64,000 nucleotides of DNA from Clostridium zeae (GTDB lineage Bacteria > Bacillota > Clostridia > Clostridiales > Clostridiaceae): contig NZ_BMBA01000002.1 of assembly GCF_017312485.1 (NCBI RefSeq), forward strand, positions 608,208 to 672,207, read 5' to 3'. The position numbers were made by a program, and so were the translations under genes. This document shows, in pieces, positions 26,980 through 36,038 of this stretch. Position 1 is the stretch's first letter. Each line of letters begins with the position of its first letter. The notes beneath the pieces were generated by a model, which worked only from the letters and a program-made list of their open reading frames with translations, ran no database searches and was not told where the DNA came from.

Positions 26980-27200
26980 TGTTGAAATTAATTGGTTATT
27001 CATCCGATGCTTTAATGACCTTACGCAAAGAATTAATATGATTTTGTCATCTTCCGTGGCTAAAACTGTAAACTCACTACGTTCGAACAGTACAGTTTTT
27101 TAACGCCACTACATATGAAAAAATCATTTAATTCTAATAGCTAGCTCATATAGCATCTCCTGCATAACCAATTAATTTCAACAATATTCTTAAACATATC
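26980..27200 (-). repeat. IRep1 long copy B (inverted relative to copy A)
   Basis: The element is bounded by TGTTGAAATTAATTGGTTAT at 26980 and its mirror ATAACCAATTAATTTCAACA ending at 27183. The terminal inverted repeats match at about 27 of 31 positions. The flank ATATTCTTAAACATATCC (to about 27200) is also shared with copy A. In the interior AAACTGTA and TACAGTTT form a perfect 8-bp stem. It has no coding capacity. It sits between the lysR stop and the bidirectional terminator. Confidence 0.88.
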
Positions 27201-27250
27201 CCAATTGAAAAATATTCTAGTTTTATATATTGAAATTCATGAATACACAA

Positions 27251-27292
27251 ATAAGGTTATGAACCGTTGAGAGTTCATAACCTTATCTTTAT
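27251..27292. terminator. Bidirectional terminator between lysR and aroD
   Basis: ATAAGGTTATGAAC (27251-27264) pairs with GTTCATAACCTTAT (27273-27286), a 14-bp perfect stem with an 8-base loop, followed by CTTTATTATT. It serves the converging lysR and aroD genes. Confidence 0.88.
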
Positions 27293-27356
27293 TATTATTA
27301 TTTACTTAGATAAATATTATTGTTGAAATCAAAATATTGATACAGTGGATACTCTA

Positions 27357-28121
27357 TTAATTTATGCTTTTATGTAGTAACTGTAATACTCCATATAGAT
27401 CTTCTACACCAATTTGTCCAGGTGCTGAAGCCTTCTTAGCAGCTCCAAAAGTTAAAGCAGATCCGAAGATTTCTCCAGTTAATCTACTTATAACACCAGT
27501 TCCAGCCATAGACATTGTAATTATCGGTCTATCAGCATACTTTTCTGACATTATTACTGTAGCTTCAAGTAATTCTAATACATCTAACTTTGATTTTGGC
27601 ATAACAGCAATCTTAGGGATATCAGCTCCTAAATCCTGCATCTTTCTTAAACGATAGATTATATCATCCTTTGATGGAGTTTTCCCAAAATCATGATTTG
27701 ATGCAACAACCTTAACTCCTGATGCATGTGCACTCTCAATTATATCCTTAACTACTTCGTCTCCTGTAAAAGCTTCAACATCTACTAAGTCAACTAAGCC
27801 TGTAGCAGCAACTGCCTTATTTAATTTGGCATATGTTCTTGCATCAATTGCTTTTTCTCCACCTTCTTTAGATGTACGGAAAGTAAATAGAAGTGGTATG
27901 TTATTTAAAGCAGGAACTAAATCCTTTAAAACATCCTTAACTTTTTCAATCTCAAAAACACCTTCAAACCAATCAACACGCCATTCTACTACATCTACAT
28001 GTATATCCTTAAAGCTTAATGCTTCTTCTATTATATCTTCTTTAGTTTTTGCTACTATAGGTACGCATATCTTTGGAATGCCGTCACCTAATACGACATT
28101 TTTAATCTTAACTGTATTCAT
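27357..28121 (-). CDS. aroD: Type I 3-dehydroquinate dehydratase
   Basis: The 254-residue enzyme shows the type I (Schiff-base) active site at canonical positions: Glu46 and Arg48 (EWRVD), Arg82 (TFRT), His143 (SNHDFG) and Lys170 (IPKIAVMPKS). It interconverts 3-dehydroquinate and 3-dehydroshikimate. It is the last gene of ydiB-like/MFS/aroD, 14 bp behind the transporter. No other aro gene (aroA, B, C or K) is nearby. Pairing with a transporter and a YdiB-like dehydrogenase points to use of external quinate/shikimate rather than, or in addition to, aromatic biosynthesis. Confidence 0.95.
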   Translation of the reverse strand: MNTVKIKNVVLGDGIPKICVPIVAKTKEDIIEEALSFKDIHVDVVEWRVDWFEGVFEIEKVKDVLKDLVPALNNIPLLFTFRTSKEGGEKAIDARTYAKLNKAVAATGLVDLVDVEAFTGDEVVKDIIESAHASGVKVVASNHDFGKTPSKDDIIYRLRKMQDLGADIPKIAVMPKSKLDVLELLEATVIMSEKYADRPIITMSMAGTGVISRLTGEIFGSALTFGAAKKASAPGQIGVEDLYGVLQLLHKSIN

Positions 28122-28135
28122 AGTTGCCTCCTTGA

Positions 28136-29383
28136 TTATGCCCTAGCACTATTTTTTTCAACTGAAACATTTCTATAACTCATATTAACATATATTGCAA
28201 GTAATACTCCAACAAATGTTATTCCTATATTTAGTAATAAAACATATTTAGGACCATTTACCCCGAAAGACTTAGTTAGTGCTCCAGCTACTGATAACAC
28301 TGCGTAGTTTGCTGCACTTGATGCTATCATTATAATACTTGTAATTATTCCTTTAATCTTAGGGAACATATCATTAATAGTAGAAACCGCTAGCTGTAAT
28401 ACACCACCTGCAGCTGAGAAACCAATTACAAATCCACCTATTAAAGTGATTTGTGGTGTCTTTACAACATAAACAATTATTAACATGATCATTGCAATTA
28501 ATGGATATACAACTAGTATTCTAACAGGCTTTATAGTCTGTTTTACAAGCACTGCAGTAAGAATAACTGCAACTATAGTACCTATAGAATAGTATGATTG
28601 AATAACACTTGGATTCTTAAGACCTGTTGATTTTGCAAATTCTTGTATACAGTTCAACCAAAGTTGGAAAGTTGAAGTACATGTAAATCCAATTAATATA
28701 AGCGCAATACTTGTTGGTGTAAACTTTACTGATTTTATTTTTTGGAATAAGGATTCTTCTTTAACTTGTCCATTACTACCTAAACTTGATTTAGACATTG
28801 GCATAACTGAAACTAAAATTGCTATAACTACAAACAATGCAGACATTACAAAAAATAATGTTTTATATGACATATGATTTGCCGCTACATATCCTATCAT
28901 CATTGGAAGTCCTAATTGTCCAATTGATATAAATAATTTTGTTAGTATACTTGCAAGTCCAGTAGATTCAACTAGTATTTCCATACATGCAGGTATAACT
29001 CCTGTATCTAGGAATGAGTTTGCAATACCACCAACTAAAGCACAAAGATATGCTACAGATGCATTTGGCGACAGTGCGATACCAACTAGATATATGATAT
29101 AAGATGAAATCCCTATAAGTGCTGAGAATCTACGACCTATCTTATCTGAAAGCGGTCCAGCAAAAGGAAGTGCCACTAAACGACCAAGTCCAAGTGCTGC
29201 TATAACCATTACAACAGAACTGACATCATAAGTACCATTTGCAAGTAATTTTGCTCCCCATTGCGCTGCAAATTGTTGCTTGTATTGAGCTAAAATCGAA
29301 ACCCCAATTCCGTGTATAAAGTAATTTAAATAAAGTACAAATGCCGTTAAATAGTACTTTTTATAGTTGATTTTTTGTTCCAT
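28136..29383 (-). CDS. MFS transporter, YdiN-like (probable quinate/shikimate uptake)
   Basis: This 415-residue 12-helix MFS protein carries the GPLSDKIGRRF loop motif and closely follows the E. coli YdiN pattern (LGRLVALPFAGPLSD, GGIANSFLDTG, VIGFSAAGGVLQLAVS). It lies between the ydiB-like and aroD genes, with gaps of 46 and 14 bp, in one operon. E. coli also has ydiN next to ydiB-aroD. Import of quinate, shikimate or a dehydro form is the most economical reading; the substrate has not been shown by sequence alone. Confidence 0.85.
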   Translation of the reverse strand: MEQKINYKKYYLTAFVLYLNYFIHGIGVSILAQYKQQFAAQWGAKLLANGTYDVSSVVMVIAALGLGRLVALPFAGPLSDKIGRRFSALIGISSYIIYLVGIALSPNASVAYLCALVGGIANSFLDTGVIPACMEILVESTGLASILTKLFISIGQLGLPMMIGYVAANHMSYKTLFFVMSALFVVIAILVSVMPMSKSSLGSNGQVKEESLFQKIKSVKFTPTSIALILIGFTCTSTFQLWLNCIQEFAKSTGLKNPSVIQSYYSIGTIVAVILTAVLVKQTIKPVRILVVYPLIAMIMLIIVYVVKTPQITLIGGFVIGFSAAGGVLQLAVSTINDMFPKIKGIITSIIMIASSAANYAVLSVAGALTKSFGVNGPKYVLLLNIGITFVGVLLAIYVNMSYRNVSVEKNSARA

Positions 29384-29429
29384 TATTTTGTTCGTCCCCT
29401 TAATATATTATTCTATTGAACTTTAATCT

Positions 29430-30302
29430 TTAGTATTTGATTTCTAATATATCCTTCATATATTCAATTGGCATAGGCTTTCCAGTCCACATTTCGAAAG
29501 CAGCTGCTCCTTGGAATAACATCATACCAAGTCCGTTCATTGTCTTGCAGCCAACTTCCTTTGCCATTTTAAGCATTGCTGTTTCAGCTGGAGAATAAAC
29601 TATATCTACTACTATAAGCTCAGGACGGAAGTAAGATTTATCCGGTATATAAGTCTTTCCTTCTAAAGGCTTCATTCCCATTCCAGTTGCATTTGTAAAT
29701 AGATAACTGCTTTCTATTTCTTTCTTTAATGTATCTAAATCAGATAGATCGTATAATGTAGCTTTACAGTTTGTTTTTTCATTAATATTTCTTACAGTTT
29801 GCTCAGCTCTTTCCCAGAAACTATCCTTAATATTAAAAATTGATAGCTCAGAAACACCATCTAAAGCTGCTTGTATCTCTATAGCAGTTGCAGCACCACC
29901 TGCTCCAACAATCGTCATCTTCTTTCCTATAACATCAATACCTGCATCTTTTAAAGCAGCCATATAGCCCATTCCATCTGTGATATGTCCTGTTAAAACA
30001 CCATCATCATTTACAATAGTATTTACAGCTCCGCAAAGTTCAGCTGCAGGCGACAATTTATCTAGATACTTATGAACTACGGTCTTATTAGGCATAGAAA
30101 CATTACTTCCTCTTACCTTCATTGCTCTAAAACCTTTTATTGTATCCTCTAATGTACTATTATCAACTTCAAACGCTAAATAAGCATAGTCTAATCCTAG
30201 CTTTGCAAATGCCTCGTTATGCATTCTTGGTGAACTTGAATGTCTGATAGGGTATGCAATTAATCCAATAAGTTCAGTATGTCCTGTTATACGTTCTGCC
30301 AT
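29430..30302 (-). CDS. aroE: Quinate/shikimate dehydrogenase (YdiB-like AroE)
   Basis: The start is Met at 30302 behind AAGGAGA; the frame extends to 30320. The 290-residue length and sequence are closer to E. coli YdiB (288 residues) than to biosynthetic AroE: ELIGLIAYPIRHS, LAFEVDN, NVSMPNKTVV with Lys73, AVNTIVNDDG with Asn94, and Asp109. The NAD(P) site is VGAGGAATA. Such enzymes oxidise quinate and shikimate or run in reverse. It heads the operon ydiB-like, MFS, aroD, behind a 31-bp palindrome. The direction is presumed oxidative because uptake genes are clustered with it. Confidence 0.92.
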   Translation of the reverse strand: MAERITGHTELIGLIAYPIRHSSSPRMHNEAFAKLGLDYAYLAFEVDNSTLEDTIKGFRAMKVRGSNVSMPNKTVVHKYLDKLSPAAELCGAVNTIVNDDGVLTGHITDGMGYMAALKDAGIDVIGKKMTIVGAGGAATAIEIQAALDGVSELSIFNIKDSFWERAEQTVRNINEKTNCKATLYDLSDLDTLKKEIESSYLFTNATGMGMKPLEGKTYIPDKSYFRPELIVVDIVYSPAETAMLKMAKEVGCKTMNGLGMMLFQGAAAFEMWTGKPMPIEYMKDILEIKY

Positions 30303-30434
30303 AATAAATCTCTCCTTCAAATTAGATATATAATCAATCTATTTTCAAACTAAAGATTGTCAAGTTAATCACTTAACAATCTGACATCTTTATTATAAAG
30401 GCGCTCTTTATATTAATCCAATTAATTTTTTAAC

Positions 30435-30465
30435 CATAATTGATAAATAATATTTATGAATTATG
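30435..30465. promoter_or_regulatory. 31-bp palindrome upstream of the ydiB-like operon
   Basis: CATAATTGATAAATA (30435-30449) mirrors TATTTATGAATTATG (30451-30465) around one base, with a single mismatch. It lies about 130 bp upstream of the start codon in a 460-bp gap and is the best operator candidate for the LysR protein. The rest of the gap (30303-30765) shows no gene, repeat or riboswitch. Confidence 0.5.
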
Positions 30466-30765
30466 ATATAAATAATTTTCTTATATATTGCCTAAAACAC
30501 TGCATTATCTAGTTTTTATAAGATATTATGAAGCAAAAGAACTTATAATCTTCCAATGTGAATTATATCGATTTCAACTAAAATACCTCATACACCGATA
30601 TTGAATCGTAAAATTATACCGATTTAAAAACTAAGTTAATCCTCTACTGATTATGTTAGTTTTCGTTATATAATTAACACATAGATAATTTAACTTAATA
30701 TCTCATTATTACTTTTTCTCTTTATAGGATTCCTAACTCAACTATTAAGTTATACACTGTTTGCC

Positions 30766-31254
30766 TTAAGCAACACCAAGTAACTTACTCTCTATAACCT
30801 TCCACTGGCCATCAATAATATTTAAGATAATCCTAAACTCACTTGCTCCAACAGGACTAACCCAGTTATATCCTTTTACCACAATTCCTCCATCAACATT
30901 TGGTTCAATGCTAGTGAACATTAGTAAGTTTCCATCTATCCTAAGAGAGCCAATATTACTCGCTAAGCCAATTTGTTGAAGCCTAAACAAAGAAGCATTT
31001 AATACTGTTTTATTATATTTTTTATTAAAGTATTGAATTGCTTTTTCTCTTTCTTCATAAGTTGTATCAGTAAAATAAAGTGATTCCATATCTAAAATTA
31101 TATATTTCTTACTACTCAACCCACTATCACCTTTATACATCTCATCATAAGCCAAAATAAATGCATCTATAATTCTTGGCTGCTTATAGTCATTACTAGT
31201 AGATATACTAAAAGCGATACTTAACGCTGAAATAAGTGATATAACCGTTTCCAT
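30766..31254 (-). CDS. Hypothetical protein with signal-anchor-like N-terminus
   Basis: The start is Met at 31254, eight bases after GGAGG; the frame extends to 31269. The 162-residue product opens with a hydrophobic stretch (METVISLISALSIAFSIS) that could be a signal peptide. It ends with beta-strand-like sequence typical of NTF2-like tails (EFRIILNIIDGQWKVIESK). No family was recognised. It stands alone between the quinate cluster and a divergent antiporter gene. Confidence 0.55.
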   Translation of the reverse strand: METVISLISALSIAFSISTSNDYKQPRIIDAFILAYDEMYKGDSGLSSKKYIILDMESLYFTDTTYEEREKAIQYFNKKYNKTVLNASLFRLQQIGLASNIGSLRIDGNLLMFTSIEPNVDGGIVVKGYNWVSPVGASEFRIILNIIDGQWKVIESKLLGVA

Positions 31255-31469
31255 ATTTTTTCCCTCCATATTTTACTTGTTTTTTAATAAACACTGTATT
31301 AAAATTAATCCAAATTAAATTTATTATCTTTTACGATTATGAAAACTATACATATTAATATGCTAGGTAAAAAATCATCCTAATCTAATTATTATGTTAA
31401 TAGACTTTAAATTGAAGGAAAAAATAATAGAATTAATTACGCATTTATATTTAGAAAGTGAGAATACTT

Positions 31470-33488
31470 ATGGAAATCTTTATTGTTGTGTTAATTTTAC
31501 TTTTAAGTATTGTAATATCAAATATTTTAAGCAGACTTATTCCATTTGTGCCAGTACCTCTTATACAAATTACTTTTGGAATTCTCTTAGGAATATTACC
31601 TACTGGAATCCATATGCCTTTAGAACCAGAATTATTTATGGTATTATTCATAGCACCTTTACTATATAACGACGGAAAAATGACTTCTAGAGAAGAGCTT
31701 TGGAAGCTAAAAAGTCCCGTATTCTTAATGTCCTTTGGTTTAGTTTTAGTTACCGTTTTGGTAGTTGGATACATAATTAATTTAATGATTCCTGCTATTC
31801 CATTATCAGCTTCCTTTGCTTTAGCAGCTATTTTATCCCCAACAGATGCAGTAGCAGTAAGTTCATTGTCAGAAAGAATTCATCTGCCGAAAAAAATAAT
31901 GACATTGTTAGAAGGCGAAGCACTTACTAATGATGCCTCTGGATTAGTTGCCTTTAAGTTCGCTATTGCTGCAACAGTTACTGGAGTGTTTTCCTTTACA
32001 AACGCTACATTAAGTTTCTTTGTAATAGCAGTTGGTGGATTTCTAGTTGGTGCTGTTTTGGCCTTAATAATTGCAAGACTTACTGCATTTATAAGAAGAT
32101 TGGGACTTGAGGATGCAACTTTTCACGTATTAATGCAAATTATATCTCCTTTTGTAATATATTTAGTTTCAGAAGAACTTGGATTGTCCGGCATCCTTGC
32201 TGTAGTCTCTGGTGGTATTGTTTATTCTTTGCAATCTGATTATTCTGAGCCAATTATTTCAAAATTAAAATTTGTATCTCGCAGCACTTGGTCAGTGCTT
32301 ATATTTATAATTAACGGTCTTGTATTCTTAATTTTAGGTTTACAAATTCCTGATGTGATGTCAGTGATTTTTAGAGATAATACTATAAGTAACTTTAAGG
32401 TACTTATGTATATAGTTGTTATTTCAATAGTTTTAATATTATTAAGATTTATATGGGTATATAGTTTATGGAATGAAAAATGGAGTGTAGATGAGAGTTT
32501 AGAAGAAAATCCAAATCGATTTTTAAATTCATTAATTACTTCTTTAGCTGGAGTTCGTGGTGCTATAACTCTTGCTGGTGCCTTCTCTATTCCATTTTAT
32601 TTGGAAAATGGAGCATATTTCCCACAGCGTGATATCATTATATTTATATCAGCTGGTGTAATACTATTTACTATATGTATAGCAAGTTTTGTTTTACCAC
32701 TGATAGTAAAAAACGAAAACATTGAAGCTGATAAAAATTCATCAAAATTAAATCAAGAGGCCCTTAAAAGTGTTATGAATGCAGCCATTAAATTAATTAA
32801 TGATGAAACAAATAAAGAAAATAAACTTGCGGCATCTTCATTAATAAGCGTATGTGAAAAAATTAAAAATGACAATCCTATAAATATAGAAAATCTAAAA
32901 CTCACTATAGAAGATAGAAAAATAGAAAAAGATATTTTTCTATTAGGTATAAGAGCTGAACGTAAAGAAGTTAGAAGGTTATTAGCCGATAACAAGATTC
33001 CTCCTGCTACTTATGAAAAAATTGACGATTCCTTAACTAAAGTAGAAAACTGTTTGTCTAAAACTCCAATCATTGAAACTTTAAACAGGATGGACTCAAT
33101 CAAAAACCTTATCGCTAAATTTTTGAAAAAGCAGCTTAATGTTAATCCAATCAACATTAAGGATGTAAAGAAGATTAAAGTATTAACCTCTAAGGCAGCA
33201 ATCTATGCTATCAAAGATCAAATTAATGATACCAATAGAAAAGCTTCTTTGGCTGTTATTGAGCACTATAATGACATCATAAGAAGATTAACTACATTCA
33301 CCTTCGGTGAAGATATTAATAATGTTAATAAACAAAGAAGCAAACTCCATCTTAAGGCCTTGCAGGCTGAAAGAGATCAAGTACAGTCACTTCTTCAAAA
33401 CAACGAGATAAGTCGTGAAACCGCACTGAATTTAAGGAATTTTATAAACTATATGGAAGCTACTGCAATAGAGGAGCAAAGCTTTTAA
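31470..33488 (+). CDS. CPA1-family Na+/H+ antiporter (NhaP-like) with cytosolic tail
   Basis: The start is taken as ATG 31470; an in-frame GTG at 31458 is the alternative. The 672-residue product has 12-13 membrane helices over the first 420 residues. The ion-binding region is SPTDAVAVSSLSE and EGEALTNDASGLV (the Asn-Asp pair of CPA1 exchangers). A roughly 250-residue hydrophilic, helical C-terminal tail follows, as in regulated NhaP/NHE-type proteins. It exchanges Na+ (or K+) for H+ and supports pH and salt tolerance. It is a single gene with its own terminator. Confidence 0.9.
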   Translation: MEIFIVVLILLLSIVISNILSRLIPFVPVPLIQITFGILLGILPTGIHMPLEPELFMVLFIAPLLYNDGKMTSREELWKLKSPVFLMSFGLVLVTVLVVGYIINLMIPAIPLSASFALAAILSPTDAVAVSSLSERIHLPKKIMTLLEGEALTNDASGLVAFKFAIAATVTGVFSFTNATLSFFVIAVGGFLVGAVLALIIARLTAFIRRLGLEDATFHVLMQIISPFVIYLVSEELGLSGILAVVSGGIVYSLQSDYSEPIISKLKFVSRSTWSVLIFIINGLVFLILGLQIPDVMSVIFRDNTISNFKVLMYIVVISIVLILLRFIWVYSLWNEKWSVDESLEENPNRFLNSLITSLAGVRGAITLAGAFSIPFYLENGAYFPQRDIIIFISAGVILFTICIASFVLPLIVKNENIEADKNSSKLNQEALKSVMNAAIKLINDETNKENKLAASSLISVCEKIKNDNPINIENLKLTIEDRKIEKDIFLLGIRAERKEVRRLLADNKIPPATYEKIDDSLTKVENCLSKTPIIETLNRMDSIKNLIAKFLKKQLNVNPINIKDVKKIKVLTSKAAIYAIKDQINDTNRKASLAVIEHYNDIIRRLTTFTFGEDINNVNKQRSKLHLKALQAERDQVQSLLQNNEISRETALNLRNFINYMEATAIEEQSF

Positions 33489-33542
33489 TCTATATTTAAT
33501 TAATGCTGTAAAATTAGAGTATCACTCATACAAAAACATATA

Positions 33543-33596
33543 AAAAGTACTCATCAAATATTGTCATTGTCAACCTTTGATGAGTACTTTTATTTA
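33543..33596. terminator. Bidirectional terminator between antiporter and nfnB
   Basis: AAAAGTACTCATCAAA (33543-33558) pairs with TTTGATGAGTACTTTT (33576-33591), a 16-bp perfect stem, followed by ATTTATT. Confidence 0.9.
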
Positions 33597-33610
33597 TTAC
33601 CTTATTTACT

Positions 33611-34993
33611 CTACTTTGATAAATCTTCGATTATAGCCTTGGCTGCTTTTCTACCAGCACCCATTGCTTTTATTACTGTTGCAGGACCCGTTACAGCATC
33701 TCCACCAGCATATACATACTGTCTTGAAGTTCTTCCTGTCTCTTCATCAATAACAACTAAATTCCATCTGTTAGTGTCTAATCCCTTAGTTGTATCGCCG
33801 ATTAATGAACCTGCTTTAGTTCCTATAGCCATTATAACCATATCTGCATCTAATATAAACTCTGAGCCTTCCACTGGAACAGGACTTCTTCTTCCAGATT
33901 GATCTGGTTCACCTAGCTCCATCTTTATGCATCTTACTCCACTTACCCACTTATTTTCATCAGCTACTATTTCAGTTGGGTTTGTTAACAGGTGAAAATG
34001 AACACCCTCTTCTTTTGCATATTCTATTTCTTCTTTTCTAGCTGGTAATTCTGCTTCAGATCTTCTATAAACCATATGTGCCTCTGCACCAATCCTAAGA
34101 AGAGTTCTTACTGCATCCATAGCAACATTGCCACCACCAACTACTACTACTTTTTTACCTACTATAAGAGGTGTCTTATAATCTTCTTTATAATCTCTCA
34201 TAAGATTATTCTTTGTTAAAAATTCGTTAGCTGAAACCACTCCATTAAATGCTTCACCTGGAATGCCCATAAAACTTGGCATTGCCGCTCCAGTTCCTAT
34301 AAATACAGCTTCAAAACCTTCCTCTTCTAGAAGTTCGTCAATAGTTATTGTCTTACCGATCATAACATTCTTTTCAAACTTAACACCAAGTTTTTTAAGT
34401 TTTTCAATTTCATTATTAACAACAGTTTCCTTAGGAAGTATGAACTCAGGAATACCCCATGCTAATACTCCTCCAAATTCATGAAGAGCTTCAAATATTG
34501 TTACTTGGTAGCCCGCCTTTGCTAAGTCACCAGCACAAGCAAGTCCTGCTGGACCACTTCCAACAACTGCAACCTTTTTGTCTAGTATTACTTCAGGCTT
34601 GTCAAATTCTATTCCATTTCTTATGCTCCAGTCTCCAACGAATCTTTCTAGTCTACCTATTGCTACAGACTCACCTTTGATTCCCATTACACATCCACCT
34701 TCACATTGAAGCTCGTGTGGGCACACTCTACCACAAACTGATGGAAGTGAGTTTGCTGTTGCTATAATATCTGCTGCTTCTTTAAAATTTCTTTCTTTTA
34801 TGGACTTGATAAAGCTTGGGATCTTATTGTTAACAGGGCATTTAGCTACACATTTAGGAATTTTGCATTGAAGGCATCTTTCTGCTTCTCTTACAGCTTC
34901 GTCTTCATCATAGCCTAAATTAACTTCATTAAAATTAGTTACTCTTATTTTTACTTCTTGCTCTCTTACTGGAACTCTCTCTAATTTAATCAT
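33611..34993 (-). CDS. nfnB: NfnB: large subunit of NADH-dependent ferredoxin:NADP+ oxidoreductase (GltA-like)
   Basis: The start is Met at 34993, five bases after GAGGTGAG; the frame extends to 34999. The 460-residue flavoprotein resembles GltD and has two N-terminal 4Fe-4S sets (CLQCKIPKCVAKCP and CGRVCPHELQCEGGC), an FAD site (VGSGPAGLACA) and an NADPH site (VVVVGGGNVAMDA). Such proteins are often labelled NADPH-dependent glutamate synthase. Here the gene overlaps an NfnA-type gene by eight bases and there is no gltB beside it. That pairing identifies an NfnAB electron-bifurcating transhydrogenase linking NADH, NADPH and ferredoxin. Confidence 0.9.
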   Translation of the reverse strand: MIKLERVPVREQEVKIRVTNFNEVNLGYDEDEAVREAERCLQCKIPKCVAKCPVNNKIPSFIKSIKERNFKEAADIIATANSLPSVCGRVCPHELQCEGGCVMGIKGESVAIGRLERFVGDWSIRNGIEFDKPEVILDKKVAVVGSGPAGLACAGDLAKAGYQVTIFEALHEFGGVLAWGIPEFILPKETVVNNEIEKLKKLGVKFEKNVMIGKTITIDELLEEEGFEAVFIGTGAAMPSFMGIPGEAFNGVVSANEFLTKNNLMRDYKEDYKTPLIVGKKVVVVGGGNVAMDAVRTLLRIGAEAHMVYRRSEAELPARKEEIEYAKEEGVHFHLLTNPTEIVADENKWVSGVRCIKMELGEPDQSGRRSPVPVEGSEFILDADMVIMAIGTKAGSLIGDTTKGLDTNRWNLVVIDEETGRTSRQYVYAGGDAVTGPATVIKAMGAGRKAAKAIIEDLSK

Positions 34994-35879
34994 TATCACT
35001 CACCTCAATTGCAGTCTCTTCTTGAATTTTATGTTCCTTACCATATAGTTCTCTAAACTCTGATTTAGCTTCGTAAGATTTATAGATGTTCTGTCTATTT
35101 CTTACCTCTTCAAAATTTATTTTATGGCCATCAAATTCAGGTCCATCCTGGCAAGCAAACAGAACTTTCCCTCCAACTGTCACTCTACAAGCTCCACACA
35201 TACCAGTACCATCTAACATTAAAGTAGTTAAGCTTACTATAGTTTCAATTTCTTTGCTCTTTGTTAAATTACAAATAGCTTCCATCATATCAATAGATCC
35301 AATTGTAATAACTAAATCATATTTATCATCTTCTAGTATTTTATTTACCACGTCAATTGTAGTACCTTTTATACCTACTGATCCATCTAATGTTGAGATT
35401 ATGATATCTTTTGTTGTTTCTTCCAACTTATCTATGTATACTAAACTACTTCTATCCTTAAAGTTTAGTGCTACTTTAAATCCAATTCCTAAGTCATTAA
35501 GATACTTAGCTTCAGTATAAATCCTTGTAACTGCTGAATCTTCAGCAACAAATAATATTTTTTTATCTTTTAAAATTTGTCTATCTTCATTTATCAAACG
35601 AGATGGTTGTCCATAAGGGCCTGCAAAATCAAGAAGTTTATCTCCTGATTTTAGTAAAGCTAAGTCCTTAGTTGAATGTCCTACTAATCTAAATACTATT
35701 GTTATAACTCCACTTTCTTTATCAATACCACATATTGAAAAAGGAAGTCTTTCTCCTTTTTCATCTATTCTAAGCATTACAAATTGACCTGCTCTTGCTG
35801 ATTTAGCTACTCTTGGTGCACTTACCTGCATTGTAAACAAATTCTTACATAAGTTTTCTATCTTTACTATGTTATACAT
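34986..35879 (-). CDS. nfnA: NfnA: FAD/2Fe-2S subunit of the bifurcating transhydrogenase
   Basis: The 297-residue protein has a ferredoxin-reductase fold (FAD site near RLPFSICGID; NAD lobe around 105-225) and a C-terminal 2Fe-2S cluster with cysteines in GMCGACRV and LFACQDGPEFDG. It binds NADH and the bifurcating partner flavin in NfnAB. Alone it would look like a dihydroorotate dehydrogenase electron-transfer or sulfide dehydrogenase subunit, but its translational overlap with the GltD-like nfnB settles the assignment. In clostridia the complex supplies NADPH for biosynthesis, including the separate GltBD pathway at 3-9 kb. Confidence 0.9.
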   Translation of the reverse strand: MYNIVKIENLCKNLFTMQVSAPRVAKSARAGQFVMLRIDEKGERLPFSICGIDKESGVITIVFRLVGHSTKDLALLKSGDKLLDFAGPYGQPSRLINEDRQILKDKKILFVAEDSAVTRIYTEAKYLNDLGIGFKVALNFKDRSSLVYIDKLEETTKDIIISTLDGSVGIKGTTIDVVNKILEDDKYDLVITIGSIDMMEAICNLTKSKEIETIVSLTTLMLDGTGMCGACRVTVGGKVLFACQDGPEFDGHKINFEEVRNRQNIYKSYEAKSEFRELYGKEHKIQEETAIEVSDND

Positions 35880-35929
35880 ATATTTCTCCCCTTATTTGTC
35901 TTGTTGATAGATATTTTAAATTTATATCC

Positions 35930-35962
35930 TTAAAGACTCTGCTAAAAATTCAGCAGAGCTTT
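35930..35962 (-). terminator. Terminator behind the AI-2E family gene
   Basis: On the minus strand CTCTGCT pairs with AGCAGAG (35937-35943 with 35952-35958), extended by flanking AAAG/CTTT, and TCTTTAAGG follows. The T-run is modest. Confidence 0.6.
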
Positions 35963-36038
35963 AAAAATATGTTAAAGTTTAAAATTATCCATACTTAATA
36001 ATTATATTTCCTTAATCAATAGTTTAATCTATACTTCA

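Noticed and set aside
21836..31254. The two 162-residue secreted-type proteins (21836-22324 and 30766-31254) as paralogues
   Set aside because: Equal length is the only clear link; by eye the sequences do not align beyond generic beta-strand-rich C-termini.
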